In this document: positions 1-8,063 of the stretch, one piece after another
How positions within the stretch are numbered: the first letter of the stretch is position 1
Layout of the letters: each line of letters starts with the position of its first letter
From: Streptomyces toxytricini
GTDB taxonomy: Bacteria > Actinomycetota > Actinomycetes > Streptomycetales > Streptomycetaceae
Direction: 5' to 3'
NCBI RefSeq assembly: GCF_014649915.1
Contig: NZ_BMTY01000023.1
Location: 1-64,000 of the forward strand
DNA: 64,000 nucleotides
Notes under the pieces: generated by a model
What the model was told of the DNA's origin: nothing
The model's input: the letters and a program-made list of their open reading frames with translations, nothing else
The model's database searches: none
Position numbers and translations under genes: made by a program

Positions 1-1167
1 CTTTTCGGCGGTCGGGAGGCTGTGGCCGCACGAAAGGACGACCAGAGCATCATCCGGAGACGGAAGCGCCCCAGATCGCTACGTGGCCCGGGTTTGCTCG
101 GCGTCTGGTGGCCGTCCGGGGCCGGGCGGCGCGTCAGATCGCTACAGGGGCGCCGCCGGTTCGGCGGCTGACCGCCGGGTTGCAGGTGTGGGCAGCGCTG
201 ACGCTGCCTGGCTGCTTGCCGTCTGTAGCCGAGATGGTAGGAGAGGGCAGCAAGGTGGGGCGCTTCGCGCCCCGACGGCCTTGAGCCGCCGAAAGCAACG
301 ATTCAAGCAGCGAGTGGGCGCTTCGCGGCCCACCACCGCGGCGGTCAGGCGCCGAGACGTGACGAGCACGGGGCAAACCGGGGCGCTTCGCCGCCTTTGC
401 CGGCGGTCGGGCTCGGAGCAGACCGGCAGATGTTGCAGTCTGACGCGCCTGCTCGCCCCGGATGGCGACGGGTCGCCGAGAGGACCGACGCGCGCGGCAA
501 TCCCACGTGCGTCCTCGCTCGGGACGGCGGCCAGGCGCCGAGCAGGTCGGCTTGTGTAGCGGTCTGACGCGCCTTTCCGCCCGGACGGCGGTCAGGCGCC
601 GGCCAGGCCCGCATATGTAGCGATCTGACGCGCCCCCGCCACTGGCGGCCGCCAGGCGCCGGCCGAGGTCAGGCACGAAGCGATCTGGGGCGGGGTGTCT
701 TCGGATGATGGTCTGGGCGGCGGTTGGTGCTGCCACGGCTGGCCGGATACGGATTGCAGCCTCGCTGTGGCCTTGGGGGACAGGGCGGGCGGGATGGGTC
801 GGCGCGGCTCTGGCGGGGGTCTGGGCATCGAGGTCCCCCCTGCCATTCCCCCTGGGGCTTCCCGGCAGTCTTTCGGCATTCCGGGGTGGGTCGTTCTGTC
901 AAGGGTGGCCGTCAGGCCATCGCGAAGCGACGCGACCGCAGGGAGCGCCCTTGACAGGGCGGCCCGCACCGGAAGGACGATGGGACTGACGGGCAGCCCC
1001 AGGGCCACGTCCCGACCCCGGCTCCGGTCCTCCCGCTCGCCGTATTCCGATGTTGCAATCCGTCCCGGCTGCGGGCTCCCGCCGCCCCGCCGCCCCGCCG
1101 CCCCGCCGCCCCGACGCCGTGGCCGGTCCCGCCCCCGGGCCTCCCGCCCACCCCGCCGCCTCGCGCC
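1..1167. repeat. Palindromic non-coding repeat island A (left end outside window)
   Basis: No convincing gene is present; ORFs here are Arg/Pro/Ala shadows. Seen directly: the 20-mer CCAGAGCATCATCCGGAGAC at 42-61 returns in inverted, slightly diverged form at 697-716. Between them lie roughly 61-65 bp units carrying GTAGCGATCTGACGCGCC (556-573 with one change, 617-634), and in opposite orientation near the left end (128-145). The right outer arm (about 717-1010) has the same order of blocks as the right arm of island B. An 8-bp GCCGCCCC microsatellite (four copies) sits at 1081-1112. The left arm is cut by the window edge. Confidence 0.8.
897..956 (+). other. Cloverleaf-like hairpin block in island A
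   Basis: An outer stem pairs TGTCAAGGG (897-905) with CCCTTGACA (948-956). Inside are two small hairpins: GGCC-GTCA-GGCC (907-918) and TCGC-GAA-GCGA (920-930). The second has a GNA triloop, of the type known from d(GCGAAGC) mini-hairpins and Streptomyces telomere palindromes. Two related blocks occur in island B with changed loops but kept stems. Confidence 0.65.
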
Positions 1168-1737
1168 TTACCCCGCCCCGTCGCCCTCCGCCGCCCCCGG
1201 CCGCGGTTCTGCCAGGCGGGTCACCGCGTCCACCACCGCCGCGCGGTGGGCCGGGGTGGGGGGTTCGGTTGCCGTGGTGAACCAGGCCTGGGCCAGGGCG
1301 ATGACCAGAGTCAGGATGTCCGATGCATCGTGCGTGGGGTCCACGCGGCCCGACCGCTGGGCCTCCTTCAGGGCCGTGTTCTTGCGTGCGTACGCCTCGG
1401 CTTCCGGGGGCGTCGCCGTGGGGCGCTCCAGGCGCTTCCACATCACCAGGCGCATCAGGCGGGGGTCCGCCGTGAGGTGGTCGAAGACCGCCCCGGCGTA
1501 GGCGGGCAGGTTCTCCGGGTCGAAGGGGACGGATTCCGCGCCCTGCTCCATGGCCTCCTGCAGGACCTGGTCGAAGAGCTGCTCTTTGTTGCCGTAGTAG
1601 ACGTAGATCATCCGCTTGTTCGCCCCGGCCGTGTCGGCGATGCGGTCGACCCGGGCGCCGGCGATACCGTACTCGGCGAACTCGTCGAAGGCGGCCGCGA
1701 GGATGCGGGCCTTCGTTGCGCTGGAATCACGTGCCAT
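1168..1737 (-). CDS. TetR/AcrR-family transcriptional repressor
   Basis: A 189-aa protein of normal TetR length. The N-terminal helix-turn-helix lies at about residues 10-57 and includes the recognition-helix stretch ANKRMIYVYYGNKEQLF typical of the family. The C-terminal half is a helical ligand-binding and dimer domain whose ligand cannot be read from sequence. It is divergent from an aldo/keto reductase, and the 120-bp gap between them holds two perfect TAACT-N4-AGTTA palindromes. I infer that it represses itself and the reductase and is released by a small, perhaps carbonyl-containing, effector. The start at 1737 is the only ATG that leaves the whole HTH intact. Confidence 0.92.
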   Translation of the reverse strand: MARDSSATKARILAAAFDEFAEYGIAGARVDRIADTAGANKRMIYVYYGNKEQLFDQVLQEAMEQGAESVPFDPENLPAYAGAVFDHLTADPRLMRLVMWKRLERPTATPPEAEAYARKNTALKEAQRSGRVDPTHDASDILTLVIALAQAWFTTATEPPTPAHRAAVVDAVTRLAEPRPGAAEGDGAG

Positions 1738-1755
1738 GACGTCCAGGCTAGCAAG

Positions 1756-1820
1756 TAACTATCCAGTTATTGACAACCACTGGAACGGCCGTGCATGGTG
1801 AGTAGGTAACTGGTTAGTTA
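1756..1820. promoter_or_regulatory. Twin TetR operators between divergent genes
   Basis: Two perfect 14-bp palindromes of the form TAACT-N4-AGTTA lie at 1756-1769 and 1807-1820, with centres 51 bp apart. The spacers differ (ATCC and GGTT) while the half-sites are identical, which points to protein binding. They sit just upstream of the repressor gene and of the aldo/keto reductase gene, so one site per promoter is likely. Confidence 0.8.
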
Positions 1821-1857
1821 TGCATGGCCCCCCGCCCCACCCCCTCAGGAGCACCCC

Positions 1858-2841
1858 ATGGAAATGCGCGCACTCGGAACCCAGGGCCTTCGTGTCGGAG
1901 CCGAAGGCCTCGGCTGTATGGGCATGAGCGCCTACTACGGCGCCACGGACGAGGCCGAGTCCCTCGCCACCATCCACCGAGCCCTCGAACTCGGCGTCAC
2001 CATGCTCGACACCGCCGAGACGTACGGCCCCTTCATCAACGAGCAGCTCCTCGCCAAGGCCGTCGCCGGCCGCCGCGAGCAGGTCGTCATCGCCACCAAG
2101 ACCGGCATCGAGATCGCCGATGACGGCACCCGCGGCGGCCACAACGGCGGACGCGAGTACATCCACCGCGCTGCCGAGCGGTCCCTGCGCCACCTCGGCA
2201 CCGACTACATCGACCTGTACTACCTGCACCGCGTCGACCCCGCCGTCCCGATCGAGGAGAGCATCGGCGCCATGGCGGAGCTCGTCACCGCCGGCAAGGT
2301 CCGCTACCTCGGCATCAGCGAGGCCGCGGCGGCCACCATCCGCCGCGCGCACGCCGTCCACCCGCTGACCGCCGTGCAGACCGAGTACTCGCTCTTCGAG
2401 CGCGGCCTGGAGGAGAACGGCGTACGGGACGCCCTCGACGAGCTCGGCATCGGCCTCGTCGCCTACTCCCCGCTCGGCCGCGGCTTCCTCTCCGGCGCGA
2501 TCACCAGCCCCGACGACTTCGCCGAGGACGACTTCCGCCGTACCGACCCGCGCTTCCAGGGCGAGAACTTCCGCCGCAACCTCGCCGTCGTCGAGGAGGT
2601 GAAGCGACTGGCCGACGCCAAGTCGGTCACCCCGTCCCAGCTGGCCCTGGCATGGGTCCTCAGGCAGGGCGCGGTGCCGATCCCCGGGACGAAGCGCCGC
2701 CGCTACCTGGAGGAGAACATCGCCGCGACCGGCGTGACCATCACGGACGAGGACATCGCGGCCATCGAGGCAGTCGCACCCCGGGGCATCGCCTCCGGCG
2801 ACCGGTACGCGCCGGAGCTGATGGCCAACCTGGACGGCTGA
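1858..2841 (+). CDS. Aldo/keto reductase
   Basis: A 327-aa NADPH-dependent oxidoreductase of the AKR (TIM-barrel) superfamily, which reduces aldehydes or ketones. The catalytic tetrad is visible: Asp51 and Tyr56 in LDTAETYG, Lys81 in ATKTG and His124 in YYLHR. The C-terminal part has the nucleotide-binding segment IPGTKRRRYLEEN. A good ribosome site (AGGAG, about 1847) precedes ATG 1858. The gene is divergent from the TetR regulator with shared operators. This arrangement is common for inducible carbonyl detoxification; the real substrate is unknown. Confidence 0.93.
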   Translation: MEMRALGTQGLRVGAEGLGCMGMSAYYGATDEAESLATIHRALELGVTMLDTAETYGPFINEQLLAKAVAGRREQVVIATKTGIEIADDGTRGGHNGGREYIHRAAERSLRHLGTDYIDLYYLHRVDPAVPIEESIGAMAELVTAGKVRYLGISEAAAATIRRAHAVHPLTAVQTEYSLFERGLEENGVRDALDELGIGLVAYSPLGRGFLSGAITSPDDFAEDDFRRTDPRFQGENFRRNLAVVEEVKRLADAKSVTPSQLALAWVLRQGAVPIPGTKRRRYLEENIAATGVTITDEDIAAIEAVAPRGIASGDRYAPELMANLDG

Positions 2842-2877
2842 CCCGCCGGGAGCAGGAGCACCCGTGGACCATGGCGG

Positions 2878-2917
2878 AATTAAATCGGGTGCCCCGCCCC
2901 CTGCCGCTCCCTAGACT
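2878..2917 (+). promoter_or_regulatory. Candidate WblC/WhiB7-type promoter of the EF-G paralogue
   Basis: An eight-base A/T tract, AATTAAAT (2878-2885), stands out in this G+C-rich DNA. After a short gap come GGTGCC (2888-2893, -35-like), 18 bp, then TAGACT (2912-2917, matching -10 TANNNT). An A/T tract just upstream of the -35 is the known hallmark of WhiB7/WblC promoters, which respond to translation-blocking antibiotics. The assignment is inference from position and pattern. Confidence 0.45.
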
Positions 2918-3005
2918 CGCACCGCGCGCCGCATTCGAACAACCCGGCGCATCCGCCGCCGTGTTGGCGGTTCGCACGTCGCCGAGCAGAGAAGGGGAAC
3001 AGACC

Positions 3006-3113
3006 ATGTGCCGTCGGCGCACCGTCGTTTTCGTTCTCCCGTCCCGGTACGACGTGATCCCGGTGTCCCGGGCCGCGCGGTGTCCGCTGCGCGGCCGACA
3101 CCGCACGTCCTGA
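3006..3113 (+). CDS. Putative 35-aa leader peptide
   Basis: A small ORF with ATG at 3006 behind a good purine-rich ribosome site (GAAGGGGA). It encodes an Arg-rich peptide beginning MCRRRTVVFVLPSRYDV. It lies about 90 nt after the candidate promoter and 252 nt before the EF-G-like gene. Its 3' half overlaps two mutually exclusive hairpins, and a strong GC-only hairpin follows. This layout is that of a ribosome-sensing leader peptide. No similarity to a named leader family is claimed, and it could be a chance ORF. Confidence 0.5.
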   Translation: MCRRRTVVFVLPSRYDVIPVSRAARCPLRGRHRTS

Positions 3114-3173
3114 CGCACTTCCGGTCCGGCGGGGCCGCCAGGCCCGCCGGGCCGGGGCCCAGCCCCGGCCCGG
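3071..3173 (+). promoter_or_regulatory. Attenuator-like alternative hairpins
   Basis: Hairpin 1 pairs GGCCGCGC (3071-3078) with GCGCGGCC (3089-3096). Hairpin 2 pairs GCGGTGTC (3077-3084) with GACACCGC (3097-3104). They share bases 3077-3078, so they exclude one another. A perfect 12-bp hairpin, CCGGGCCGGGGC with GCCCCGGCCCGG (3147-3158 / 3162-3173, loop CCA), follows and could end transcription. Ribosome position on the leader ORF would choose between structures. There is no U-tract, which is usual for Streptomyces terminators. Confidence 0.5.
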
Positions 3174-3275
3174 TCCGCCCTCCGCCCCACCCCACCCTGC
3201 CCCGCCCCGCTGCGGCGCGGCCGTTCGCGGCTCGGCGGGTGTGTCGCCTGAGTGGAGCCGGAATCGGAAGCGGAA

Positions 3276-3297
3276 CCGGATGCCGATCGGCATCCGG
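3276..3297. promoter_or_regulatory. Perfect 22-bp palindrome upstream of EF-G paralogue
   Basis: Two 11-base halves, CCGGATGCCGA and TCGGCATCCGG, form a loopless perfect palindrome 69 bp before the chosen start at 3366. It could be an operator for a dimeric regulator or part of the 5'-leader structure. Nothing more can be said from the sequence. Confidence 0.45.
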
Positions 3298-3365
3298 AGC
3301 CGCATCCCGCCATGCGTCAGGGAATCGCGCAGCCCAAGCAGCCGCACCATCCGAAAGGCCGGGCC

Positions 3366-5513
3366 ATGCGCACCAGCCGGCGTTCCCTCGCCACCACCAC
3401 CGCCACCACCCGCACCGCCACCGCCCGTCCCGCCCTTGCCGCCGTCCGCAACATCGGCATCCTCGCCCACGTCGACGCGGGCAAGACGACGGTCACCGAG
3501 CGGATCCTGTTCGCCACCGGCGCCGTCCACAAGCGCGGCGAGGTGCACCAGGGCACCACCGTCACCGATTACGACGCGCAGGAGCGCGACCGCGGGATCA
3601 CCATCTTCGCCGCGGCCGTCAGCTGCTCCTGGGCGGGCCACCGCATCAACCTCATCGACACGCCCGGCCACGTCGACTTCGCCGACGAGGTCGAGCGCTC
3701 CCTGCGCGTCCTCGACGGGGCGGTCGCCGTCTTCGACGCCGTCGCCGGCGTCGAGCCGCAGAGCGAGTCGGTGTGGCGCCAGGCGGACCGGCACGGCGTC
3801 CCGCGGATCGCGTTCGTCAACAAGATGGACCGGGCGGGCGCCGACCTCGACACGGCGGCACGGTCGCTGCGCGACCGGCTCGGCGCCGTCCCGCTCGTGG
3901 CGCAGCTGCCGATCGGGCGGGAGGACGGCTTCGCCGGCATCGTCGACCTGGTCCGCATGCGCGCCCTGCTCTGGCCCCCCGGCTCCGACACCTGCCGGAC
4001 GCTCGCGGAGGCCGAGTGGGACGCCGAGGGCGGGCCCGGCCTGCGCGCCGAGGCCCTCCGCCGCCGGCGTCTGCTGGAGGAGGCCGTTGCGGAACTCGAT
4101 CCGGAAGCCCTGGAGGAGTTCTGCGCCACCGGCACCCTGAGCGACGGGGCCCTCGCCCGGGCCCTGCGGACGGCGACCCTCGACGGCTCCGGCACGGTCG
4201 TCCTGTGCGGGTCCGCCTACCGCAACCGCGGGGTGGAGCCGCTCCTCGACGCCGTCGCCGCCTACCTGCCGTCGCCCGACGACATGCCGCCCGTGCGGGG
4301 CACCGCCGCGGACGGCGCCGACCAGGAGCGCCACCCCGACGCCGGCGGGCCGGTCGCCGCGCTCGCCTTCAAGGTCTCGGTGACCGCCACCGGCCGCCTC
4401 ACCTTCGTACGCATCTACTCCGGCACCCTGAGGAAGGGGGACACCGTGCTGGACACGAGTACCGGCCGCACCGAGCGCGTCGCGCGCATCCTGCGCGTCC
4501 AGGCCGACCGGCACACGGAGTTGGACGAGGCGCGCGCCGGCGACATCGTCGCCGTCGTCGGGCCGAAGGCCGCCCGCGCCGGCACCACGCTGTGCGCGCC
4601 GCAGGCACCGCTGCTCCTCGAACCTCCCGTCGTCGCCGACCCGGTGGTGTCCGTCGCCGTCGAGGCGCGCCGCAGCACCGACACCGGCCGCCTGGCGGCC
4701 GCGCTGGCCCGGCTGGCGGAGGAGGACCCGTCGCTGCGCGTGCGCAGCGACGCCGAGACCGGCCAGACCGTGCTGTCCGGGATGGGCGAACTCCACCTGG
4801 AGGTCGCGGTGGAGAAGATCCGCCGCGACCACGGTCTCGACCCCGCCGTGGGCCGGCCGCAGGTGTCGTACCGGGAGACCGTCCTGAGCGGCGTGACGGG
4901 CCTCGTGCACCGGCACGTCAAACAGGACGGCGGGGCGGGCCAGTTCGCGCACCTCGTCATCGACGTCGAGCCGCTGGACGGTGCGGCCGCCGGACCCGAG
5001 ACGGCCTTCGAGTTCCGCTCGACGGTCGTCGGCGGGCGGGTGCCGCAGGAGTACGTGCGCGCCGTCGAGGCCGGCTGCCGGGACGCGCTCGCCGACGGGC
5101 CGCTGGGCGGCCACCCGGTGACGGGCCTGCGGGTAACCCTCACCGACGGGGCGACGCACTCCAAGGACTCCTCGGAGATGGCGTTCCGCACCGCCGGGCG
5201 GGCCGCGCTGCGGGCGGCGCTGCGGCAGTGCGCGATGGGGCTGCTGGAACCGGTGGCCGAGGTCGTGGCCACCGTCCCGGACGAGGCCGTCGGCACGGTC
5301 CTCGGCGACCTCGCATCGCGCCGCGGCCGGGTGTCCGGATCCGAGAGCCGGTCCGGGACCACGGCGGTCACGGCCGTGGTGCCGCTGGCGGAGCTGTTCG
5401 GGTACGCGTCCCGGCTGCGCGGGCGGACCCAGGGCCGCGGCACCTTCACGACCCGGCCGGCCGGGCTCGCCCCGGTGCCGGAGACGGTCGCGGCTCAGGT
5501 CCTGGCCGGCTGA
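3366..5513 (+). CDS. Elongation factor G paralogue (translational GTPase)
   Basis: A 715-aa ribosomal translocase-type GTPase. G-motifs: AHVDAGKT (34-41), RGITI (76-80), DTPGH (98-102), NKMD (152-155). EF-G domains II to V follow, including the domain IV stretch HRHVKQDGGAGQFAH. The switch region and the DFADEVERSLRVLDGAV stretch are EF-G-like rather than TetM-like, but this is not the main fusA: no rpsL, rpsG or tuf lies nearby. Such second EF-Gs are known in streptomycetes and may act in ribosome rescue or antibiotic tolerance. ATG 3366 has a GAAAGG site 8 nt upstream; the longer frame from GTG 3252 adds an unlikely tail. The 5' region looks regulated by attenuation. Confidence 0.88.
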   Translation: MRTSRRSLATTTATTRTATARPALAAVRNIGILAHVDAGKTTVTERILFATGAVHKRGEVHQGTTVTDYDAQERDRGITIFAAAVSCSWAGHRINLIDTPGHVDFADEVERSLRVLDGAVAVFDAVAGVEPQSESVWRQADRHGVPRIAFVNKMDRAGADLDTAARSLRDRLGAVPLVAQLPIGREDGFAGIVDLVRMRALLWPPGSDTCRTLAEAEWDAEGGPGLRAEALRRRRLLEEAVAELDPEALEEFCATGTLSDGALARALRTATLDGSGTVVLCGSAYRNRGVEPLLDAVAAYLPSPDDMPPVRGTAADGADQERHPDAGGPVAALAFKVSVTATGRLTFVRIYSGTLRKGDTVLDTSTGRTERVARILRVQADRHTELDEARAGDIVAVVGPKAARAGTTLCAPQAPLLLEPPVVADPVVSVAVEARRSTDTGRLAAALARLAEEDPSLRVRSDAETGQTVLSGMGELHLEVAVEKIRRDHGLDPAVGRPQVSYRETVLSGVTGLVHRHVKQDGGAGQFAHLVIDVEPLDGAAAGPETAFEFRSTVVGGRVPQEYVRAVEAGCRDALADGPLGGHPVTGLRVTLTDGATHSKDSSEMAFRTAGRAALRAALRQCAMGLLEPVAEVVATVPDEAVGTVLGDLASRRGRVSGSESRSGTTAVTAVVPLAELFGYASRLRGRTQGRGTFTTRPAGLAPVPETVAAQVLAG

Positions 5514-5529
5514 CGGGCCGCTTCTCGGC

Positions 5530-5561
5530 CCCCGCCGCCGTGCACGGGCGCGGCGGCGGGG
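5530..5561 (+). terminator. Hairpin terminator after EF-G paralogue
   Basis: A perfect 11-bp G+C stem, CCCCGCCGCCG (5530-5540) with CGGCGGCGGGG (5551-5561), starts 17 nt after the stop codon. It lacks a T-tract, as is common in this group. Confidence 0.55.
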
Positions 5562-5762
5562 AGCCGCGGGCCGGGGGGCCGAGGGCGGGGAGCCGCGGGC
5601 CGGCGCCGAGGGTCCGGGCCGGGGCCAGGTGCCGAGGTCCGGGCCGGGGGCCGGGGGCCCAAGCCGGGGCCGGTGCTCGGGGTACCGCGCAGCCCCCGCG
5701 GCGGCGTCCCCGCAGCCGGGGCGCGGCGTGCCGTTCCGGTGGGGGTACGTGATCCTGGTGGC

Positions 5763-7988
5763 ATGGGCTCCGCCGGTGTCCCCCGCAAGCGGATCGCCGC
5801 GCGCTACGCCGCGGCCGCCCGCAGGTCGGGCCGGGTCACCCTCGCCGCCGGGGCCGGCTTCTACCTGTTCCTGTACGGCTTCGAAGCGACGGTGGCGGCC
5901 ACGTACGCCCTGTTCGCGGCGGTGTCGATGGCCGGGCTGTCCCGGATCCCGGGCACGGGGCGGCAGCGTGCCGCGGTGCTGGTGCGGCTGGTGCCGGCGT
6001 GCTGGCTGCTGGTGGCCGTCGGCACGTACCTGGCGGTGCGTACGTGGACCGCCGTGGCCGGCATGCTCGTCATCGGCTTCGCGCTCGCCTTCGTCGCGGC
6101 CGGCGGCCCCCGCGCCGCGGGCGCGGCGCCGGGCCTGCAGCTGCTGTACATCCTGCCGTCGTTCCCGCCCTACGATCCGGGCTCGCTCGACGAGCGGCTC
6201 GTCGGCACCACCGCCGGCCTGCTGCTCCTGATCCTCGCCGAGGCGTGCCTCTTCCCCGATCCGCCGACCGTCCCCTACCGGGAGCTCGCCGCCCGCGCCG
6301 CCGACACCGCGCAGGCGTGCCTCCGCGAGCTCGCCGCCCCGCCCTGGCGGCTCACGGAGCAGCGCGCGCGGGACGCGGAGGCGGCGATCGGCTCGCTGCG
6401 GCCCATGAACGTCGCGGAGGCCGACCGGCCCGCCGGGCCTGGCGTCCACGAGCGGGCCCTGTCGCAGACCGGGCTGTCGGCGCGGACCCTGCTCGCCCGG
6501 CTCGTCCGGCTGCCCGAGCCGCCGGGCGGGACGGGGCCGGCGCAGCCCGGCCGGGAGATGCTGGAGGCCGTGCGGCGGACCGCCGAGGAGACCGCGGCGT
6601 GCCTGCGGGGCGCCGCGCCGGCGACCGGCGCCCGGGAGGGGCTGGCGCGGGCCCGCGCCGCGCTGGTGGACACGCACCCCGAACCGGCCGCGGCCGGTCC
6701 GGCACCGGGGGCCCCGCACCCGCCGGAGCGGGTGGCGGTGCTGCGCTGGTACGCGGGCCTCATCGAGGCGGCCGACGCCGCGCTTGCCATGTCCACGGCC
6801 GCCGCGATCTCCGTACGCGGCCGGGCCGCCGCCCCCGACCCGCCGCCGATGCGCTTCTGGTACGCCCGCATGCGAGCTCCCCGGCTGTGGTGGATGCGGC
6901 TGGAGGGTCACGCGGGGCGCCGCTCGGTGTTCTTCCAGAACGCGGTCCGGATCAGCCTCGCCCTGGCCGCCGCCCGCACGGTCGCCGGACTGGACACCCT
7001 CCCGCACGGCTTCTGGGCCACCCTCGCGGCCCTGACGCTGACCCGGACGACGGTCCGCGAGACCCGGACGACGGTCCGGCTCGCCCTGACCGGCACGCTC
7101 GCGGGGGCGCTCCTGGCCGCCGTGCTGCTGGCCGCCGTCGGGACCGACACCACCGTGTACGCGATCGCCCTGGCGCCCGTCATGCTGCTGACCTTCACAC
7201 TCGGGCCGGTCAAGGGCGTCGGGTGGGCGCAGGCGATGTTCACGGTGACCATCGCCCTGGTGTTCGCGCAGCTCGCCCCGGCTACCTGGCAGCTCGCGGA
7301 GCTGCGGCTGGTGGACGTGCTGATCGGCAGCGCGATCGGCGCGGTGTTCGGGCTGCTCGCGTGGCCGCGCGGCGCGCACGAGGAGCTCCAGCGCTCGGCG
7401 GCCGTGCTGATGCGCGGGGCGGCGGAGATCGTCGTGGCGACGACTGCCGCGGTCGCCGGGGGCGGCGTACGTGAGGTGCAGCCGGCGGTGCCGGGGCACC
7501 GCTCGCTGCGGCACTCGCTGATTCTCGCCGAATCGGCGTTCGCCCAGTACCAGAGCGAGCCGGAGGGGTCGTACGGGCACCGGGGCCACGCCGGGCAGCC
7601 GGGCGGGGCGGGCCGGTCCGGCCCCGTACCGGAGCCGGACTGGCAGGCCACCGTCATGGCCGGGCACCACACCCTGTGGGGGTCGGACCGGCTGATGGAG
7701 CCCCCGCAGCCGCAGCCCGGGCCGGTCACCGTGCCCCCGCTCGGCCCCGATGCGGCCGCGGCCGTGACCCGGCTGGGCGACCGGGTCGCCGGCCGCATGC
7801 TGCTGGTGTCGGCGGCGCTCGACCCGGGCGGCGACACCCCGGCCGCACCGGTCGCACTGCGGGATCCGGCGTTCGACGGCTTCGCCGCCCAGCCGGACGG
7901 AGCGCCGCGCCTCTACTACATGACGGTGTTCTGGCTGGACTCCCTGATCACCGACCTCGAACACATCACGGGAACCGCCCGGAACTGA
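5763..7988 (+). CDS. FUSC-family membrane protein (putative aromatic-acid or toxic-compound exporter)
   Basis: A 742-aa integral membrane protein with two hydrophobic blocks of several helices (about residues 20-170 and 385-530) separated by a long soluble region. This is the duplicated layout of FUSC/ArAE (YccS/AaeB-like) exporters. The second block contains the segment GFWATLAALTLTRTTVRETR, matching the conserved FUSC core. Known relatives export aromatic acids or fusaric acid; the substrate here is unknown. ATG 5763 was chosen because the frame upstream (to 5673) is Gly/Arg/Pro-rich and not membrane-like; no strong ribosome site is visible. It sits between the EF-G paralogue and a deformylase, all on the plus strand. 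Confidence 0.78.
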   Translation: MGSAGVPRKRIAARYAAAARRSGRVTLAAGAGFYLFLYGFEATVAATYALFAAVSMAGLSRIPGTGRQRAAVLVRLVPACWLLVAVGTYLAVRTWTAVAGMLVIGFALAFVAAGGPRAAGAAPGLQLLYILPSFPPYDPGSLDERLVGTTAGLLLLILAEACLFPDPPTVPYRELAARAADTAQACLRELAAPPWRLTEQRARDAEAAIGSLRPMNVAEADRPAGPGVHERALSQTGLSARTLLARLVRLPEPPGGTGPAQPGREMLEAVRRTAEETAACLRGAAPATGAREGLARARAALVDTHPEPAAAGPAPGAPHPPERVAVLRWYAGLIEAADAALAMSTAAAISVRGRAAAPDPPPMRFWYARMRAPRLWWMRLEGHAGRRSVFFQNAVRISLALAAARTVAGLDTLPHGFWATLAALTLTRTTVRETRTTVRLALTGTLAGALLAAVLLAAVGTDTTVYAIALAPVMLLTFTLGPVKGVGWAQAMFTVTIALVFAQLAPATWQLAELRLVDVLIGSAIGAVFGLLAWPRGAHEELQRSAAVLMRGAAEIVVATTAAVAGGGVREVQPAVPGHRSLRHSLILAESAFAQYQSEPEGSYGHRGHAGQPGGAGRSGPVPEPDWQATVMAGHHTLWGSDRLMEPPQPQPGPVTVPPLGPDAAAAVTRLGDRVAGRMLLVSAALDPGGDTPAAPVALRDPAFDGFAAQPDGAPRLYYMTVFWLDSLITDLEHITGTARN

Positions 7989-8063
7989 CCCGCCCGGGGC
8001 GCGGGCGTGCGGTGGGCCGGGCGATACTTCGCTCCTCGACCTCCCCCGAAAGGCGGCGCCCGC

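Noticed and set aside
42..716. CRISPR array in island A (and in island B)
   Set aside because: Units are imperfect, change orientation and are not separated by uniform unique spacers; no cas gene is near.
3366..5513. Tetracycline ribosome-protection gene (tetM/otrA type)
   Set aside because: The switch and domain IV sequences match EF-G more than TetM (for example VNKMDRAGAD, QDGGAGQFAH). A role in antibiotic tolerance stays possible, but the specific name is not supported.
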